Assembly (NCBI GenBank): GCA_020847985.1
Contig: JADLBC010000008.1
Span: 310,001-374,000, forward strand
Reading direction: 5' to 3'
Length of the DNA stretch: 64,000 bases
Source of the DNA: Dehalococcoidia bacterium
GTDB taxonomy: Bacteria; Chloroflexota; Dehalococcoidia; Tepidiformales; Tepidiformaceae
Every line of letters starts with the position of its first letter. Positions within the stretch are counted from its first letter, which is position 1. A program made the position numbers and the translations under genes. The notes under the pieces are model-generated. The model was not told where the DNA came from. It was given only the letters and a program-made list of their open reading frames with translations, and did no database searches. Below are positions 46,219-54,654 of this stretch, one piece after another.

Positions 46219-47703
46219 CTAGCCGTACCCGAGGCTGCCCGAGGGATGCTCCGCAGCCGCGATCTCGGCCTGGTCGATCGCCCGCATGGGCGCCCCCAGC
46301 TTGTTCAACGTCTCCTGGTATTCCGTCGCAGGCTCGCTGTCGTACACGATGCCGCCGCCCGCCTGCAGGTACGCGATCCCGTCCTTCACCACCATCGTGC
46401 GAATGCCGATGCACGTATCCAGGCTCCCGGCGAACGACGCGTAGCCCACGGCCCCGCCGTAGACGCCGCGCTTCTCCTTCTCCATCTCCGCGATGAGTTC
46501 CATCGCCCGGACCTTTGGCGCACCCGAAAGCGTGCCCGCCGGGAACACCGACCGCACCGCGTCGAACCGCGTCCGGTCGTCGCGCAACTCCCCCGAGACG
46601 TTCGAGACGATGTGCATCACGTGCGAATACCGCTCGATGTGCATCAGGTTCTCGACCTTCACCGATCCCGGTTTCGCCACTCGCCCCACGTCGTTCCGGC
46701 CAAGGTCCACGAGCATGATGTGCTCCGCCCGCTCCTTCTCGTCCGCCAGCAGTTCATCCGCGAGCCGGTCGTCCTCCTCGGGTGTCTTGCCCCGGGGGCG
46801 CGTCCCCGCGATGGGGTGGTTCGTGATGATCCCGTCCTCCACCCGCACCAGCAGCTCCGGCGAAGCGCCGACGATCTGGAATTCGCCCATGTCGAGGTAA
46901 AACATGTACGGCGAAGGGTTCACCATCCGCATCTGCCGGTAGATGTTGAACGGGTGCACCGCCGTCGGCCGCATGAGCCGCTGCGAAGGCACCGCCTGGA
47001 TGATGTCCCCCGCGACGATGTGCTCCTTGAGCTTCTCGACCATCAGCTCGTAGCCCTCGCGGCCCACGTTCGAAGCAGCCTTGCCGCCGCCGCGCAGCAC
47101 CGCGCCCACCTCCTCGATGGGCGGCTTCAGCGGGTTCGCCAGCCGCTTCACCACCGTGTCGATCTGGAACGCCGCGTTGTGGTAGCTCGCGTCGATGTCC
47201 CCATCGAGCCGGCAGTGCGCGATCACCTTGATCGTGTGCCGCAGGTGGTCGAACACCACCAGGCAATCGCAGAAGAAGAACATCGATTCCGGGATCCCCA
47301 GCACGTCCGCCTGCTCCCGGGACATGCGCGGCTCCCAGTGCCGCACCGCGTCGTACGCCACGTAGCCGATGGCCCCGCCTGTGAACGCCGGCACGCCATC
47401 CACCGCCACCGATTTGAAGCGATTGAGCTCCTCCTCGAGCGGCACGAGCGGGTCGCCGTCGTACTCCTCGCCCGGGCCCGTGCGCAGCACGCGGTACGGC
47501 TGCGTGCCGATGAACGAATACCGCGCCAGCCGTTCGCCGCCCTCCACCGATTCGAGCAGAAACGAATAGGGCCCCTCGCGCACCTTCAGAAAGGCCGAGA
47601 CCGGCGTCTCCAGGTCCGCGATCACCTCGCGGTACACCGGCACGAGGTTGCCCTCGCCCTTCGCCGCGATCGCCTTCACCTCTTCCAGCGTGGGTCGCAG
47701 CAT
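46219..47703 (-). CDS. trpE: Anthranilate synthase component I
   Basis: 494 aa. The N-terminal LLES motif near 49-52 forms the tryptophan feedback site. The chorismate-binding half has IAGTRPRG, the DLGRNDVGRV metal site and GGAVGYASFAGSLDTCIGIRT. It converts chorismate plus ammonia to anthranilate. Its ATG overlaps the trpS stop by one base (TGATG), so enzyme and synthetase are translated together. No fusion to TrpG. Confidence 0.97.
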   Translation of the reverse strand: MLRPTLEEVKAIAAKGEGNLVPVYREVIADLETPVSAFLKVREGPYSFLLESVEGGERLARYSFIGTQPYRVLRTGPGEEYDGDPLVPLEEELNRFKSVAVDGVPAFTGGAIGYVAYDAVRHWEPRMSREQADVLGIPESMFFFCDCLVVFDHLRHTIKVIAHCRLDGDIDASYHNAAFQIDTVVKRLANPLKPPIEEVGAVLRGGGKAASNVGREGYELMVEKLKEHIVAGDIIQAVPSQRLMRPTAVHPFNIYRQMRMVNPSPYMFYLDMGEFQIVGASPELLVRVEDGIITNHPIAGTRPRGKTPEEDDRLADELLADEKERAEHIMLVDLGRNDVGRVAKPGSVKVENLMHIERYSHVMHIVSNVSGELRDDRTRFDAVRSVFPAGTLSGAPKVRAMELIAEMEKEKRGVYGGAVGYASFAGSLDTCIGIRTMVVKDGIAYLQAGGGIVYDSEPATEYQETLNKLGAPMRAIDQAEIAAAEHPSGSLGYG

Positions 47704-48725
47704 CAGTGCTTCTCCAGGTAGTTCAGGTCGAGCGCGTCCCGCACGAGCGCCATCGTCTCCTGCGCTTTCGCCCGGTAGCGCGCCGTGCCGTCCGCGAGCG
47801 CCTCCCGCACGAGCGGCATGTTCGCTTCGTAGTACGCCCGCCGTTCCCGGAACGGTTCCAGCATCGTGTTCAGCACCGTCGTCAGGCGGTCCTTGAGCAC
47901 CTTGTTCGGCACCCCCGTGCGCTCGTACTGCTCGGCCATGTTGCGTGCTTCGTCCTGCTCGGGGTCGAACGCTTCGAGGTACAGGAAGATCGGGTTTTCC
48001 GCCGTCTTCCCCGGCTCATCCAGACCGCGCGGGGGTCCCGCGTACATCCCGCGGATCTTCTTCGCCACCGCGTCCGCGCTGTCCTTCAGGTCGATGGTGT
48101 TCCCGCGCGATTTGCTCATCTTCGCGGTCCCGTCGGTCCCCACCAGCCGCGGCACGCGCCCCACCAGCGCCTCCGGTTCTGGAAAGATCGGCTTGAACTC
48201 GCGATTGAAGCGCCGCGCCGTCTCCCGCGTGAGTTCGATGTGCGGCAGCTGGTCCTCGCCCACGGGCACCAGGTGCGCCCGCGGCATGAGGATGTTCGCC
48301 ACCTGCATCACCGGGTACGTATAGAAGGCGATGGGCACCGATCGGCCCTTCTTCTTCTCGTCACCCGTCTCGATGTCCGCCATCTCCGCCTTCAGCGTCG
48401 GGTTGCGTTCGAGCATGCCCAGCGGCAGGAACCAGCTGAGCAGCGTCGTCAGTTCCGTGTGTTCCGGGACCAGGCTTTCGATGACGAACGACGAACCCTC
48501 CGGGTCTAAACCGACCGCGAGCCAGTCGAGTGCCACTTCCCAGACGGCCGCGCGCACCCGCGCGATGTCGTCCGCGTAATCGGAGACCTGGTAGTCCGCG
48601 ATCAGGAAGGAGCACTCGTAGTCCCGCTGCAGCCGCACCCAGTTCTCGAGCGCGCCAGCATAGTGCCCGAGGTGCAGCGAGCCGGTCGGGCGGATACCCG
48701 TGAGGATTCGCTTTCGTTCTGTCAT
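47703..48725 (-). CDS. trpS: Tryptophanyl-tRNA synthetase
   Basis: 340 aa class Ic synthetase. HIGH-type motif HLGH (18-21) and KMSKS (202-206). It charges tRNA-Trp. Placement in the Trp biosynthetic operon, behind a T-box that reads tRNA-Trp charging, means the enzyme that sets the signal is itself under that signal. Overlaps the four-helix gene by 4 nt upstream and trpE by 1 nt downstream. Confidence 0.97.
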   Translation of the reverse strand: MTERKRILTGIRPTGSLHLGHYAGALENWVRLQRDYECSFLIADYQVSDYADDIARVRAAVWEVALDWLAVGLDPEGSSFVIESLVPEHTELTTLLSWFLPLGMLERNPTLKAEMADIETGDEKKKGRSVPIAFYTYPVMQVANILMPRAHLVPVGEDQLPHIELTRETARRFNREFKPIFPEPEALVGRVPRLVGTDGTAKMSKSRGNTIDLKDSADAVAKKIRGMYAGPPRGLDEPGKTAENPIFLYLEAFDPEQDEARNMAEQYERTGVPNKVLKDRLTTVLNTMLEPFRERRAYYEANMPLVREALADGTARYRAKAQETMALVRDALDLNYLEKH

Positions 48726-49186
48726 CGGGGCCCTCCGGGGCCGGGCCGCGAGCCGGCCGGGCGCGGCGGCGGTGGCGGTGCCTGCCGCCCCGCCGGTGGC
48801 CGCGTGCCCGGGCCACCGCCCATCGCCGGGCCGCGGTCGATCGCCCGCAACATCGCCGTCAGCTGCCGCGACGCCTGCTCCGCGAGGTCGAACTCGTTCG
48901 CGAACACCGCCTCCTGCTCGTTCGTCACCGAAGCGAGCACGTGCAGCCACGACCGGCTCTGCGCCAGCGCTCCGCGCGCATCACGGTAAAGCCCGACCTG
49001 CGCCCCGCCCTCGCGGCCCGCGCCCTCCGCGATCAGCGCGCACGCCAGGCCCGCCTGCTCGAACGCCTTCGCCTGCGCATCCGCCGATGCCTTCAGGTTC
49101 GACCCGATCTTCAGCCGGCCAACGGCAACGGTGAGCCGCACCGCCGTCTGCCACGCTTCAACGTTCTGGTATTCGAATTCAGCCAT
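48722..49186 (-). CDS. Four-helix-bundle protein (23S rRNA IVS-like family)
   Basis: 154 aa. Residues 1-115 (starting MAEFEYQNVEAW) resemble the TIGR02436 four-helix family, small proteins first found in 23S rRNA intervening sequences and otherwise of unknown function. The helix with LACALIAEGAGR corresponds to the conserved IAEG segment. A Pro/Gly/Arg-rich tail of about 35 residues is unusual for the family. ATG 49186 is preferred; the frame upstream is Arg/Trp-rich and overlaps the CADD gene. Role in the Trp operon unknown. Confidence 0.8.
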   Translation of the reverse strand: MAEFEYQNVEAWQTAVRLTVAVGRLKIGSNLKASADAQAKAFEQAGLACALIAEGAGREGGAQVGLYRDARGALAQSRSWLHVLASVTNEQEAVFANEFDLAEQASRQLTAMLRAIDRGPAMGGGPGTRPPAGRQAPPPPPRPAGSRPGPGGPR

Positions 49187-49856
49187 CCGCACACTCCAGG
49201 TCGCCATAGCAACCATCCAGGAACGCCAGCAGCCGGTCCGCCGCCACCGAAACCGCTGCCGCCGCCGACTCGCCATCCGCCGCCAGCGTCGCGATCGCCT
49301 CGAGTTCCGCCCCCGAATGCGCCACGTCCGCCGTCTCATGAACCGTGAAGAACTCGTACGCTTCCGGCGCCAGCCCGTAGAACGCCTTCAACCCCGCGAC
49401 CTTCTGGCGTGCCACCGCCGGTACCTGCCCTTCATAGGCGTAGAGCGTCGCGAGGGCATCCCCGGGGGCGCCCTCCCGGCACATCGTGTTGAAATGAGCC
49501 ACCAGCGCGGCCGTCTCCTCGTTCGGAACCGATGCCTCGACCTCGGCGCGGGGAACGCCGAGCGCTTCCGCGAACTCGAGCCACAGCGCCCGGTGATTCC
49601 GCGCGCCGTACTCCTCGTCCCACAGGTTCGCGAGGATCAGCTGCCGCACGCCCGCATCCTCCACCCGCGAATGCAGCGCGCTCAGAAAGCGCGGGAACGC
49701 CGCTTCGAAGTGGAAGTACTGTCGCGCATACTCCCGCAGGTGCTCCTTCGGGAGCGTGCCTTGCGTCCATGCCCGGTAGAACGGGTGCTTGAGAAGAGAC
49801 TTCTCCTCAAGCACCCCCGCCAGCCGGTTTTCGAGGACCGTTGCGTTGGTGGTCAT
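49179..49856 (-). CDS. CADD-family oxygenase, putative p-aminobenzoate synthase
   Basis: 225 aa, heme-oxygenase/TenA/PqqC-like all-helical fold. Positions match those I recall for chlamydial CADD: Tyr27 (sacrificed to make pABA), Tyr43, metal ligands Glu81, His88, Glu142, His173, Asp177, His180, and Lys152 (amino donor), at the same numbering within one residue. CADD uses a dinuclear Fe/Mn site and O2 to cut pABA from its own tyrosine, bypassing PabABC. Here it lies second in a T-box-controlled Trp operon, 43 nt after trpB2. Function is inferred from residues; PqqC and TenA activities are less likely, as no pqq or thi genes are near. Confidence 0.87.
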   Translation of the reverse strand: MTTNATVLENRLAGVLEEKSLLKHPFYRAWTQGTLPKEHLREYARQYFHFEAAFPRFLSALHSRVEDAGVRQLILANLWDEEYGARNHRALWLEFAEALGVPRAEVEASVPNEETAALVAHFNTMCREGAPGDALATLYAYEGQVPAVARQKVAGLKAFYGLAPEAYEFFTVHETADVAHSGAELEAIATLAADGESAAAAVSVAADRLLAFLDGCYGDLECADG

Positions 49857-49899
49857 TTCATCCCTTTCATGGCTGTTTGGGGTGAGTGGCCGCGCCGGT

Positions 49900-51255
49900 C
49901 TAGATGGCCGGCAGTTCCTTCATCGCCTCGGCGACCTTCTCCTCCGGGTAGTGGTCGTCAATGAGCCGCCCGGCGAGGTAATCGTCGTACGCCGACAGGT
50001 CCAGGAAGCCGTGGCCGCTGAGGTTGAAGAGGATCACCCGCGAGCGGCCCTCCTCCTTCGCGGCCAGCGCCTCGTCGATCGCGCCCCTGATGGCGTGCGA
50101 GCTTTCCGGCGCCGGGACAATCCCTTCGGTCCGCGCAAACAGCGTTGCCGCTTCGAAGCACGGGTTTTGGGGGTACGAACGCGCCTCGATGTCCCCCTCC
50201 GCGTAGAGGTGGCACAGCATCGGCGCCATGGCGTGGTAGCGAAGGCCACCCGCGTGGATCCCCGGCGGCATAAACGTGTGCCCCAGGGTGTACATCTTCA
50301 TCAGCGGCGTCAGGCCCGCCACGTCCCCGAAGTCGTACCGGTACTGGCCCTTCGTCAGGCTCGGGCACGAAGCCGGTTCCACCGCGAGGAAACGGGTCGT
50401 CGTCTTGCCCGCGAGCTTGTCCTTCAGGAACGGGAACATCAGCCCCGCCGCGTTCGAACCGCCGCCGGCGCAGCCCACGACCACGTCCGGGTAGTCGCCC
50501 GCCATCTCCATCTGCTTGATCGCTTCCTGCCCGATCACCGTCTGGTGCAGGAGCACATGGTTCAGGACCGACCCGAGCGAGTACTTCGTGTCCTCCCGCA
50601 TCGCCGCGTCCTCGACGGCCTCGCTAATCGCGATGCCCAGCGAACCCGAACTCTGCGGGTCCTGCGCCAGGATGTCGCGGCCGGCCTGCGTATCCGAACT
50701 CGGGCTCGGCACCACGGCGCCGCCCCAGAGTTGCATGAGCGAACGGCGGTACGGCTTCTGCTCGTACGAAACGCGCACCATGTAGACCTTCGATTCGATC
50801 CCGAACTGCTGGCAGGCATACGCCAGCGACGAGCCCCACTGGCCCGCACCCGTCTCCGTCGCGATCCGCTTCACGCCTTCGAGCTTGTTGTAGTACGCCT
50901 GCGGCACCGCCGTGTTCGGCTTGTGCGAACCCGACGGGCTCACCCCTTCGTACTTGTAGTAGATCTTCGCCGGCGTCCCCAGCGCCTTCTCCAGGGCCGT
51001 CGCGCGGATCAACGGCGACGGCCTCCAGACCTTGTAGATCTCCCGGACCTCCTCCGGGATGGGGATGTACCGCTCCGCGCTCACCTCTTGCTTGATGAGC
51101 TCCATCGGGAACAGCGGCGCGAGCGCCTCCGGGCCGATCGGCTCATGCGTCGCCGGGTGCAGCGGCGGCGGCGGCGGGTTCCGGAGGTCCGCCGCGATGT
51201 TGTACCAGTGCGTCGGCATCTCCGATTCGGGCAGGAAGATCTTCTTGTCGGCCAT
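49900..51255 (-). CDS. trpB2: TrpB-like PLP enzyme (TrpB2)
   Basis: 451 aa. It has the TrpB2-specific long N-terminal extension, PLP Lys112 in SGSHKPNTA, and [10 protein letters not shown] as phosphate loop. TrpB2 enzymes use indole plus serine (or O-phosphoserine) and generally do not form the classic complex with TrpA; they may salvage indole. First gene after the T-box leader. ATG 51255 has AAGGAG 9 nt upstream. The genome region thus codes for two TrpB forms under one signal. Confidence 0.94.
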   Translation of the reverse strand: MADKKIFLPESEMPTHWYNIAADLRNPPPPPLHPATHEPIGPEALAPLFPMELIKQEVSAERYIPIPEEVREIYKVWRPSPLIRATALEKALGTPAKIYYKYEGVSPSGSHKPNTAVPQAYYNKLEGVKRIATETGAGQWGSSLAYACQQFGIESKVYMVRVSYEQKPYRRSLMQLWGGAVVPSPSSDTQAGRDILAQDPQSSGSLGIAISEAVEDAAMREDTKYSLGSVLNHVLLHQTVIGQEAIKQMEMAGDYPDVVVGCAGGGSNAAGLMFPFLKDKLAGKTTTRFLAVEPASCPSLTKGQYRYDFGDVAGLTPLMKMYTLGHTFMPPGIHAGGLRYHAMAPMLCHLYAEGDIEARSYPQNPCFEAATLFARTEGIVPAPESSHAIRGAIDEALAAKEEGRSRVILFNLSGHGFLDLSAYDDYLAGRLIDDHYPEEKVAEAMKELPAI

Positions 51256-51348
51256 GTGCGTGCTCTCCTTGCGGCCTCTCGGGCCGGTCTCGGCGGCTGA
51301 CCCTCGCGGGCGGTCTGGCCCCGCGAACTGCCCCTGTTCGCGGGGAAC

Positions 51349-51381
51349 AAAAAGCCCCTCGCCTGTTCAAAGGACGAGGGG
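51349..51381 (-). terminator. T-box terminator hairpin
   Basis: Reading the minus strand, CCCCTCG and CGAGGGG arms (51381-51375 and 51361-51355), extended by CC/GG with one bulge, are followed directly by a TTTTTGTT tract. This is the only classical intrinsic terminator with a U-run in the window. It competes with the T-box antiterminator and lies 94 nt upstream of trpB2. Confidence 0.92.
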
Positions 51382-51637
51382 TACTCGTGGTGCCACCTTT
51401 GTTCCCCGGCACAGGCCGAGGCACTCGATAGACGACGGCCACGCTCACGCGCCGCGATCGCCCGGGCTCTGATAACGGTGCCCTCTCCGCCAACAGCTAC
51501 CAGGCCGAAGCCGTTCGCCGCCGGGGCTCCCGGGTCCATTCACCTGTCGCGCCGCCACCGGGCTCTCACCTGCCCCGGCTCTCTGGAGGCTCGCCTGACC
51601 GGCTACTCTTCCCGATCATCGCCAATCTTGATTTGTC
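51349..51637 (-). promoter_or_regulatory. T-box riboswitch leader, Trp (UGG) specifier
   Basis: On the minus strand the leader contains GGGAAGAGTAG and AGAGAG of Stem I, a GGTGAGA loop-like segment, then GGTGAATGGACC where UGG (complement of 51536-51538) is the specifier codon for tRNA-Trp. Further on is the T-box AGGTGGCACCACG (51398-51386), which pairs with the uncharged tRNA 3' end and forms the antiterminator, followed by the terminator. Uncharged tRNA-Trp should therefore switch on trpB2 and downstream genes. The 5' end is set from the promoter and is approximate. Confidence 0.92.
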
Positions 51638-51643
51638 GCCCAA

Positions 51644-51673
51644 ACCGTAGGCCCCACCCGCCGGGGATGTCAA
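51644..51673 (-). promoter_or_regulatory. Promoter of the trp T-box operon
   Basis: Perfect -35 TTGACA (complement of 51668-51673) and -10 TACGGT (complement of 51644-51649) with an 18-nt spacer, placing the transcription start near 51637, just before Stem I of the T-box. Confidence 0.75.
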
Positions 51674-51779
51674 GAATCCCGGACCCGCCGGCCCACCCGC
51701 ACGGCAACGTCCAACCGCCCACCTCCACCGGGCCGGTTGGCCTTCGCCCATGCCCCGCGGATCCCTGATACTGGTGGGG

Positions 51780-52187
51780 ATGAGCACCGTCACCAACGGG
51801 CCCGCGCCCGCGGCCGTCAGCATCTACCTCCGCACCCTGGTCGCCCTCGGCGCGAAGTTCGATGCCGACTCCGCCGCCGCTGTCACCGTCCACCGCGATG
51901 ACATGCTCCGTACGGTCGCCCGCGCCGTCCGCACCCATGCCGATGGCCTCGCCGCCCTCATCCCCCCCGATGAGATTCGCCTCGCGCACGGCCGCCTCAC
52001 CGCCGCCACCAGCGCCGAGGCCAGCCACTTCGAAGCCCTCCTCGCCGCCGGCCGCTCCCTCGAGGATGTTGAATACAACGTCCTCGGAGAAATCTCCGAC
52101 CAGCGCACCGCCGCCTGGAACGAAATCGAGCATTTCGCCCTCCGCTCCGGCTTCCCACCCTCCTGGCGCGCCCGCCTGCGCCCCTGA
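51780..52187 (+). CDS. Small helical protein, unknown
   Basis: 135 aa, mostly predicted helix, no membrane segment or cysteine. His-, Ala- and Arg-rich helices with HFEALLAAGRSLEDVEYN in the middle. I do not recognise a family. ATG 51780 is preceded by GGTGGGG; an ATG at 51750 is possible. A -10-like GATACT lies at 51767-51772, very near the start. It precedes the TlpA/ResB pair by 12 nt, but a role in cytochrome maturation is not indicated by sequence. Confidence 0.65.
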   Translation: MSTVTNGPAPAAVSIYLRTLVALGAKFDADSAAAVTVHRDDMLRTVARAVRTHADGLAALIPPDEIRLAHGRLTAATSAEASHFEALLAAGRSLEDVEYNVLGEISDQRTAAWNEIEHFALRSGFPPSWRARLRP

Positions 52188-52199
52188 CTTCACCCTCAC

Positions 52200-52877
52200 G
52201 TGGCCATTCCCGGCCCGGTGGTACCCTCTTTTGCGGTGGACGCCGAACACCCCATCCCCGATGAACGCCCCCAGCGCCGGCGCGAGTACTCCGGCGCCGG
52301 TTCGACCCTTGGCCTCGCCGCCCTGCTCATCGCCGTCGTTGGCGTCGCCGTCTGGTGGTTCGAACTGCGCGGCGGTGGTGGCGGCCTCGCCGACGATGGC
52401 TTCGGCGTCGTCGCCCTCGCCGATGCCCTGAACCCCACCGGCAAGCCTCCCGCCGCCGACACCGGCCGCGCCGCCCCCGATTTCACCCTCGCCAATGTCA
52501 CCGGCGAAGGCGCCACCACGCTGAGCGCCCACCGTGGCACGTGGGTGCTTCTCAACTTCTGGGCGAGCTGGTGCGGACCCTGCCGCGGCGAAGCACCCGA
52601 CCTCCAGGCCTTCTCCGAACGCACCGCCGGCCGTGCCGTGGTCCTCGGCGTGAACCAGCAGGAGCCCGCACACACCGCGCGCGCCTTCGCCGAGGATTTC
52701 GGCCTGAGTTACCCCCTCGTCCTCGACCGCCGCGGCGAAGTCTCGAACGCCTACCGCGTGGGCGGCGGCCTTCCCGTCTCGATGCTCATCGACCCCACGG
52801 GCGTCATCCGCGCCATCTACCCCGGCCGCATCACCGCCGACCAGCTCACCGCCATCGAGCGCGAGTACCTGCGATGA
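52200..52877 (+). CDS. TlpA/ResA-like membrane-anchored thiol-disulfide oxidoreductase
   Basis: 225 aa. N-terminal Arg-rich stretch and a membrane helix (about 35-53), then an extracytoplasmic thioredoxin fold with WCGPC (Cys125, Cys128). It probably reduces the CxxCH haem-binding cysteines of apocytochrome c. The resB gene follows, overlapping at ATGA, which supports that role. GTG 52236 is a plausible alternative start, with a TACCCT box just upstream (52222-52227) suggesting leaderless transcription; neither GTG has a good RBS. Confidence 0.9.
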   Translation: MAIPGPVVPSFAVDAEHPIPDERPQRRREYSGAGSTLGLAALLIAVVGVAVWWFELRGGGGGLADDGFGVVALADALNPTGKPPAADTGRAAPDFTLANVTGEGATTLSAHRGTWVLLNFWASWCGPCRGEAPDLQAFSERTAGRAVVLGVNQQEPAHTARAFAEDFGLSYPLVLDRRGEVSNAYRVGGGLPVSMLIDPTGVIRAIYPGRITADQLTAIEREYLR

Positions 52878-54574
52878 CCGTCCGCGGTGAATCCTTCACC
52901 CCCGCGATGCGTGGCGGCGGCCTCGACCCCCTGCGCTTCACCTGGCAGCTCCTCTGCAACGTGAAGTTCGCGCTCTTCCTGGTCGGCCTCGCGGGCATCG
53001 CCGGCATGATCGGCGTTGTCATCCCCCAGATGCCCATCCCCATGCGCGGCAATCCCGCCGCCCAGCAGGCCTGGCTCGAACTTCAGCGCCAGGACTTCGG
53101 CGCGCTCACGAACCCCATGGACCGCCTCGGCCTCTTCGAGGTCTTCTACACGCCCTGGTTCAACGGCCTCTGGTTCGTCATCATCATCGCCGTCACCGTC
53201 TGCACGGTAAGCCGCCTGCGGCCCACCGTCCGCAGCGTCCGGCAGCCCACGAAAGACGTCGGTGACCGCTACTTCGAGACAGCCCACCACCGCGCCAGCT
53301 TCACGCACCCGGGCGGCGCCGAGGCAGTCGCCGCCGCCCTCCGCCAGCGCCGTTACCGCGTCGAACGCACCCGCACCGCCGGCGACGCCACCTACCTCTT
53401 CGCCGAACGCTTCTCCTGGAGCCAGTACGGCACCTTCGCCAGCCACCTGGCCCTCCTTCTCCTCCTCGTCGGCGGCCTCCTCACCCGCCTGGCCGGGTTC
53501 GACAAGACCCTCGTCATCGCCGAAAACACCCCCGCCGCCCGCGTCTTCGATAGCCCCGGCCCCGGTCAGATGTTCATCAGCGTCCTCGATAGCCACCGCG
53601 GCATCGACGCCGGCGGCAACGTCGTGGACTACCGCAGCATCATCGAAGTTCGCCGCGGCGACGAAACGAAGACCTGCACCACCACCGTGAACGACCCCTG
53701 CAGCGCGTTCGGCTACCGCGTCCACCAGGCCGCCTTCTTCAACGATCTCGCCCGCCTCCGCATCACCGACGCTACCGGCCGCACCGTCTTCGACGACGTC
53801 CTCGACTTCGAAAACCGGACCACCGCGGTGCCCCTGCTGAAGGTCACCGACGCCGCGGGGACCGTGCTCTTCGAACAGGACCTGCCCCAGATGGGTACGA
53901 ACACCGGCACCGCCACCGGCCCCGAGGACGATGTCGCCATCGCCGCCCTCGCCTTCCCTCGTGCCGCCGGCGCCTCCACGGATGACATCGCCACCTTCGG
54001 TGTCTCATGGCGCGCCGCCGGCGATGACCTCCGCGTCGTCGTCTCCGGAGAAGATGGCGCCCCGCGGACGCTGCAGCGCGGCTCGCCTACCACCGTCGGC
54101 GCTTACACCGTCACCTACGAAGGCCCGCGCGCCATCCCCGCCGTCCGCATCGACGACATGCCCGGCGCGGCCGATGGCACCGCCACCGTCCAGATGCTCT
54201 CCACGCGCTCCGGCGAGCCGTACCTGTTCGTCACCGGCCTCGGCGACGATGCCACCGTCCTCACCCGCCGCACGCCCGTCGAGCCCGGCACCGGCTACAC
54301 CTACACCTTCGCGGAGCGCGTCGAAGCCTCCGGCGTCTCCGTCCGCCGTGACCCCGGCGACCTCTTCATCTGGGTCGCCGTGGCCCTCGCGACGATCGGC
54401 CTTGGCATCACCTTCTACGTCCCCCGGCGGCGGCTCTGGGTGAAGGTCACCCCGGCGCGCACGCAGATGGCCGGCGTCGCCGAACGCACCACCCGCTTCG
54501 GCCGCGAGCTTCGCCAGTTCGGCGCCGCGATCGGCTCCCGCGATGCCCTCCTCGCCGAGGACCTGGACCCCTGA
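52874..54574 (+). CDS. resB: Cytochrome c biogenesis protein ResB/Ccs1
   Basis: 566 aa. Three N-terminal membrane helices (about 27-50, 92-112, 187-207), a large outer-face domain (about 210-520) and one last helix near 521-541 follow the ResB topology. It works with CcsA/ResC to carry haem across the membrane and attach it to apocytochromes (system II). ccsA is not in the window. It overlaps the TlpA-like gene (ATGA) and ends at a bidirectional terminator. Confidence 0.93.
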   Translation: MTVRGESFTPAMRGGGLDPLRFTWQLLCNVKFALFLVGLAGIAGMIGVVIPQMPIPMRGNPAAQQAWLELQRQDFGALTNPMDRLGLFEVFYTPWFNGLWFVIIIAVTVCTVSRLRPTVRSVRQPTKDVGDRYFETAHHRASFTHPGGAEAVAAALRQRRYRVERTRTAGDATYLFAERFSWSQYGTFASHLALLLLLVGGLLTRLAGFDKTLVIAENTPAARVFDSPGPGQMFISVLDSHRGIDAGGNVVDYRSIIEVRRGDETKTCTTTVNDPCSAFGYRVHQAAFFNDLARLRITDATGRTVFDDVLDFENRTTAVPLLKVTDAAGTVLFEQDLPQMGTNTGTATGPEDDVAIAALAFPRAAGASTDDIATFGVSWRAAGDDLRVVVSGEDGAPRTLQRGSPTTVGAYTVTYEGPRAIPAVRIDDMPGAADGTATVQMLSTRSGEPYLFVTGLGDDATVLTRRTPVEPGTGYTYTFAERVEASGVSVRRDPGDLFIWVAVALATIGLGITFYVPRRRLWVKVTPARTQMAGVAERTTRFGRELRQFGAAIGSRDALLAEDLDP

Positions 54575-54597
54575 CATCCCCGGCCTTCGCCAACGCC

Positions 54598-54626
54598 AAA
54601 CGACCCGGGGCGCACCCGGGTCGTTT
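54598..54626. terminator. Bidirectional terminator
   Basis: 12-bp perfect inverted repeat AAACGACCCGGG / CCCGGGTCGTTT with a 5-nt GCGCA loop between convergent resB (+) and the glycosidase gene (-). The A/T ends of the stem give short U-runs on both strands. Confidence 0.85.
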
Positions 54627-54654
54627 GCACTGGAGAAGGTTTTGGAGCGAATCG

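Noticed and set aside
49179-49856. PqqC or thiaminase II (TenA) assignment
   Set aside because: No pqq or thi genes nearby, and the Tyr27/Lys152 plus metal-ligand set fits CADD better.
49789-51300. 503-codon plus-strand open frame
   Set aside because: Antisense shadow of trpB2.
51349-51637. Trp attenuator with leader peptide
   Set aside because: No short Trp-rich ORF; the T-box core, UGG specifier and Stem I motifs explain the leader better.
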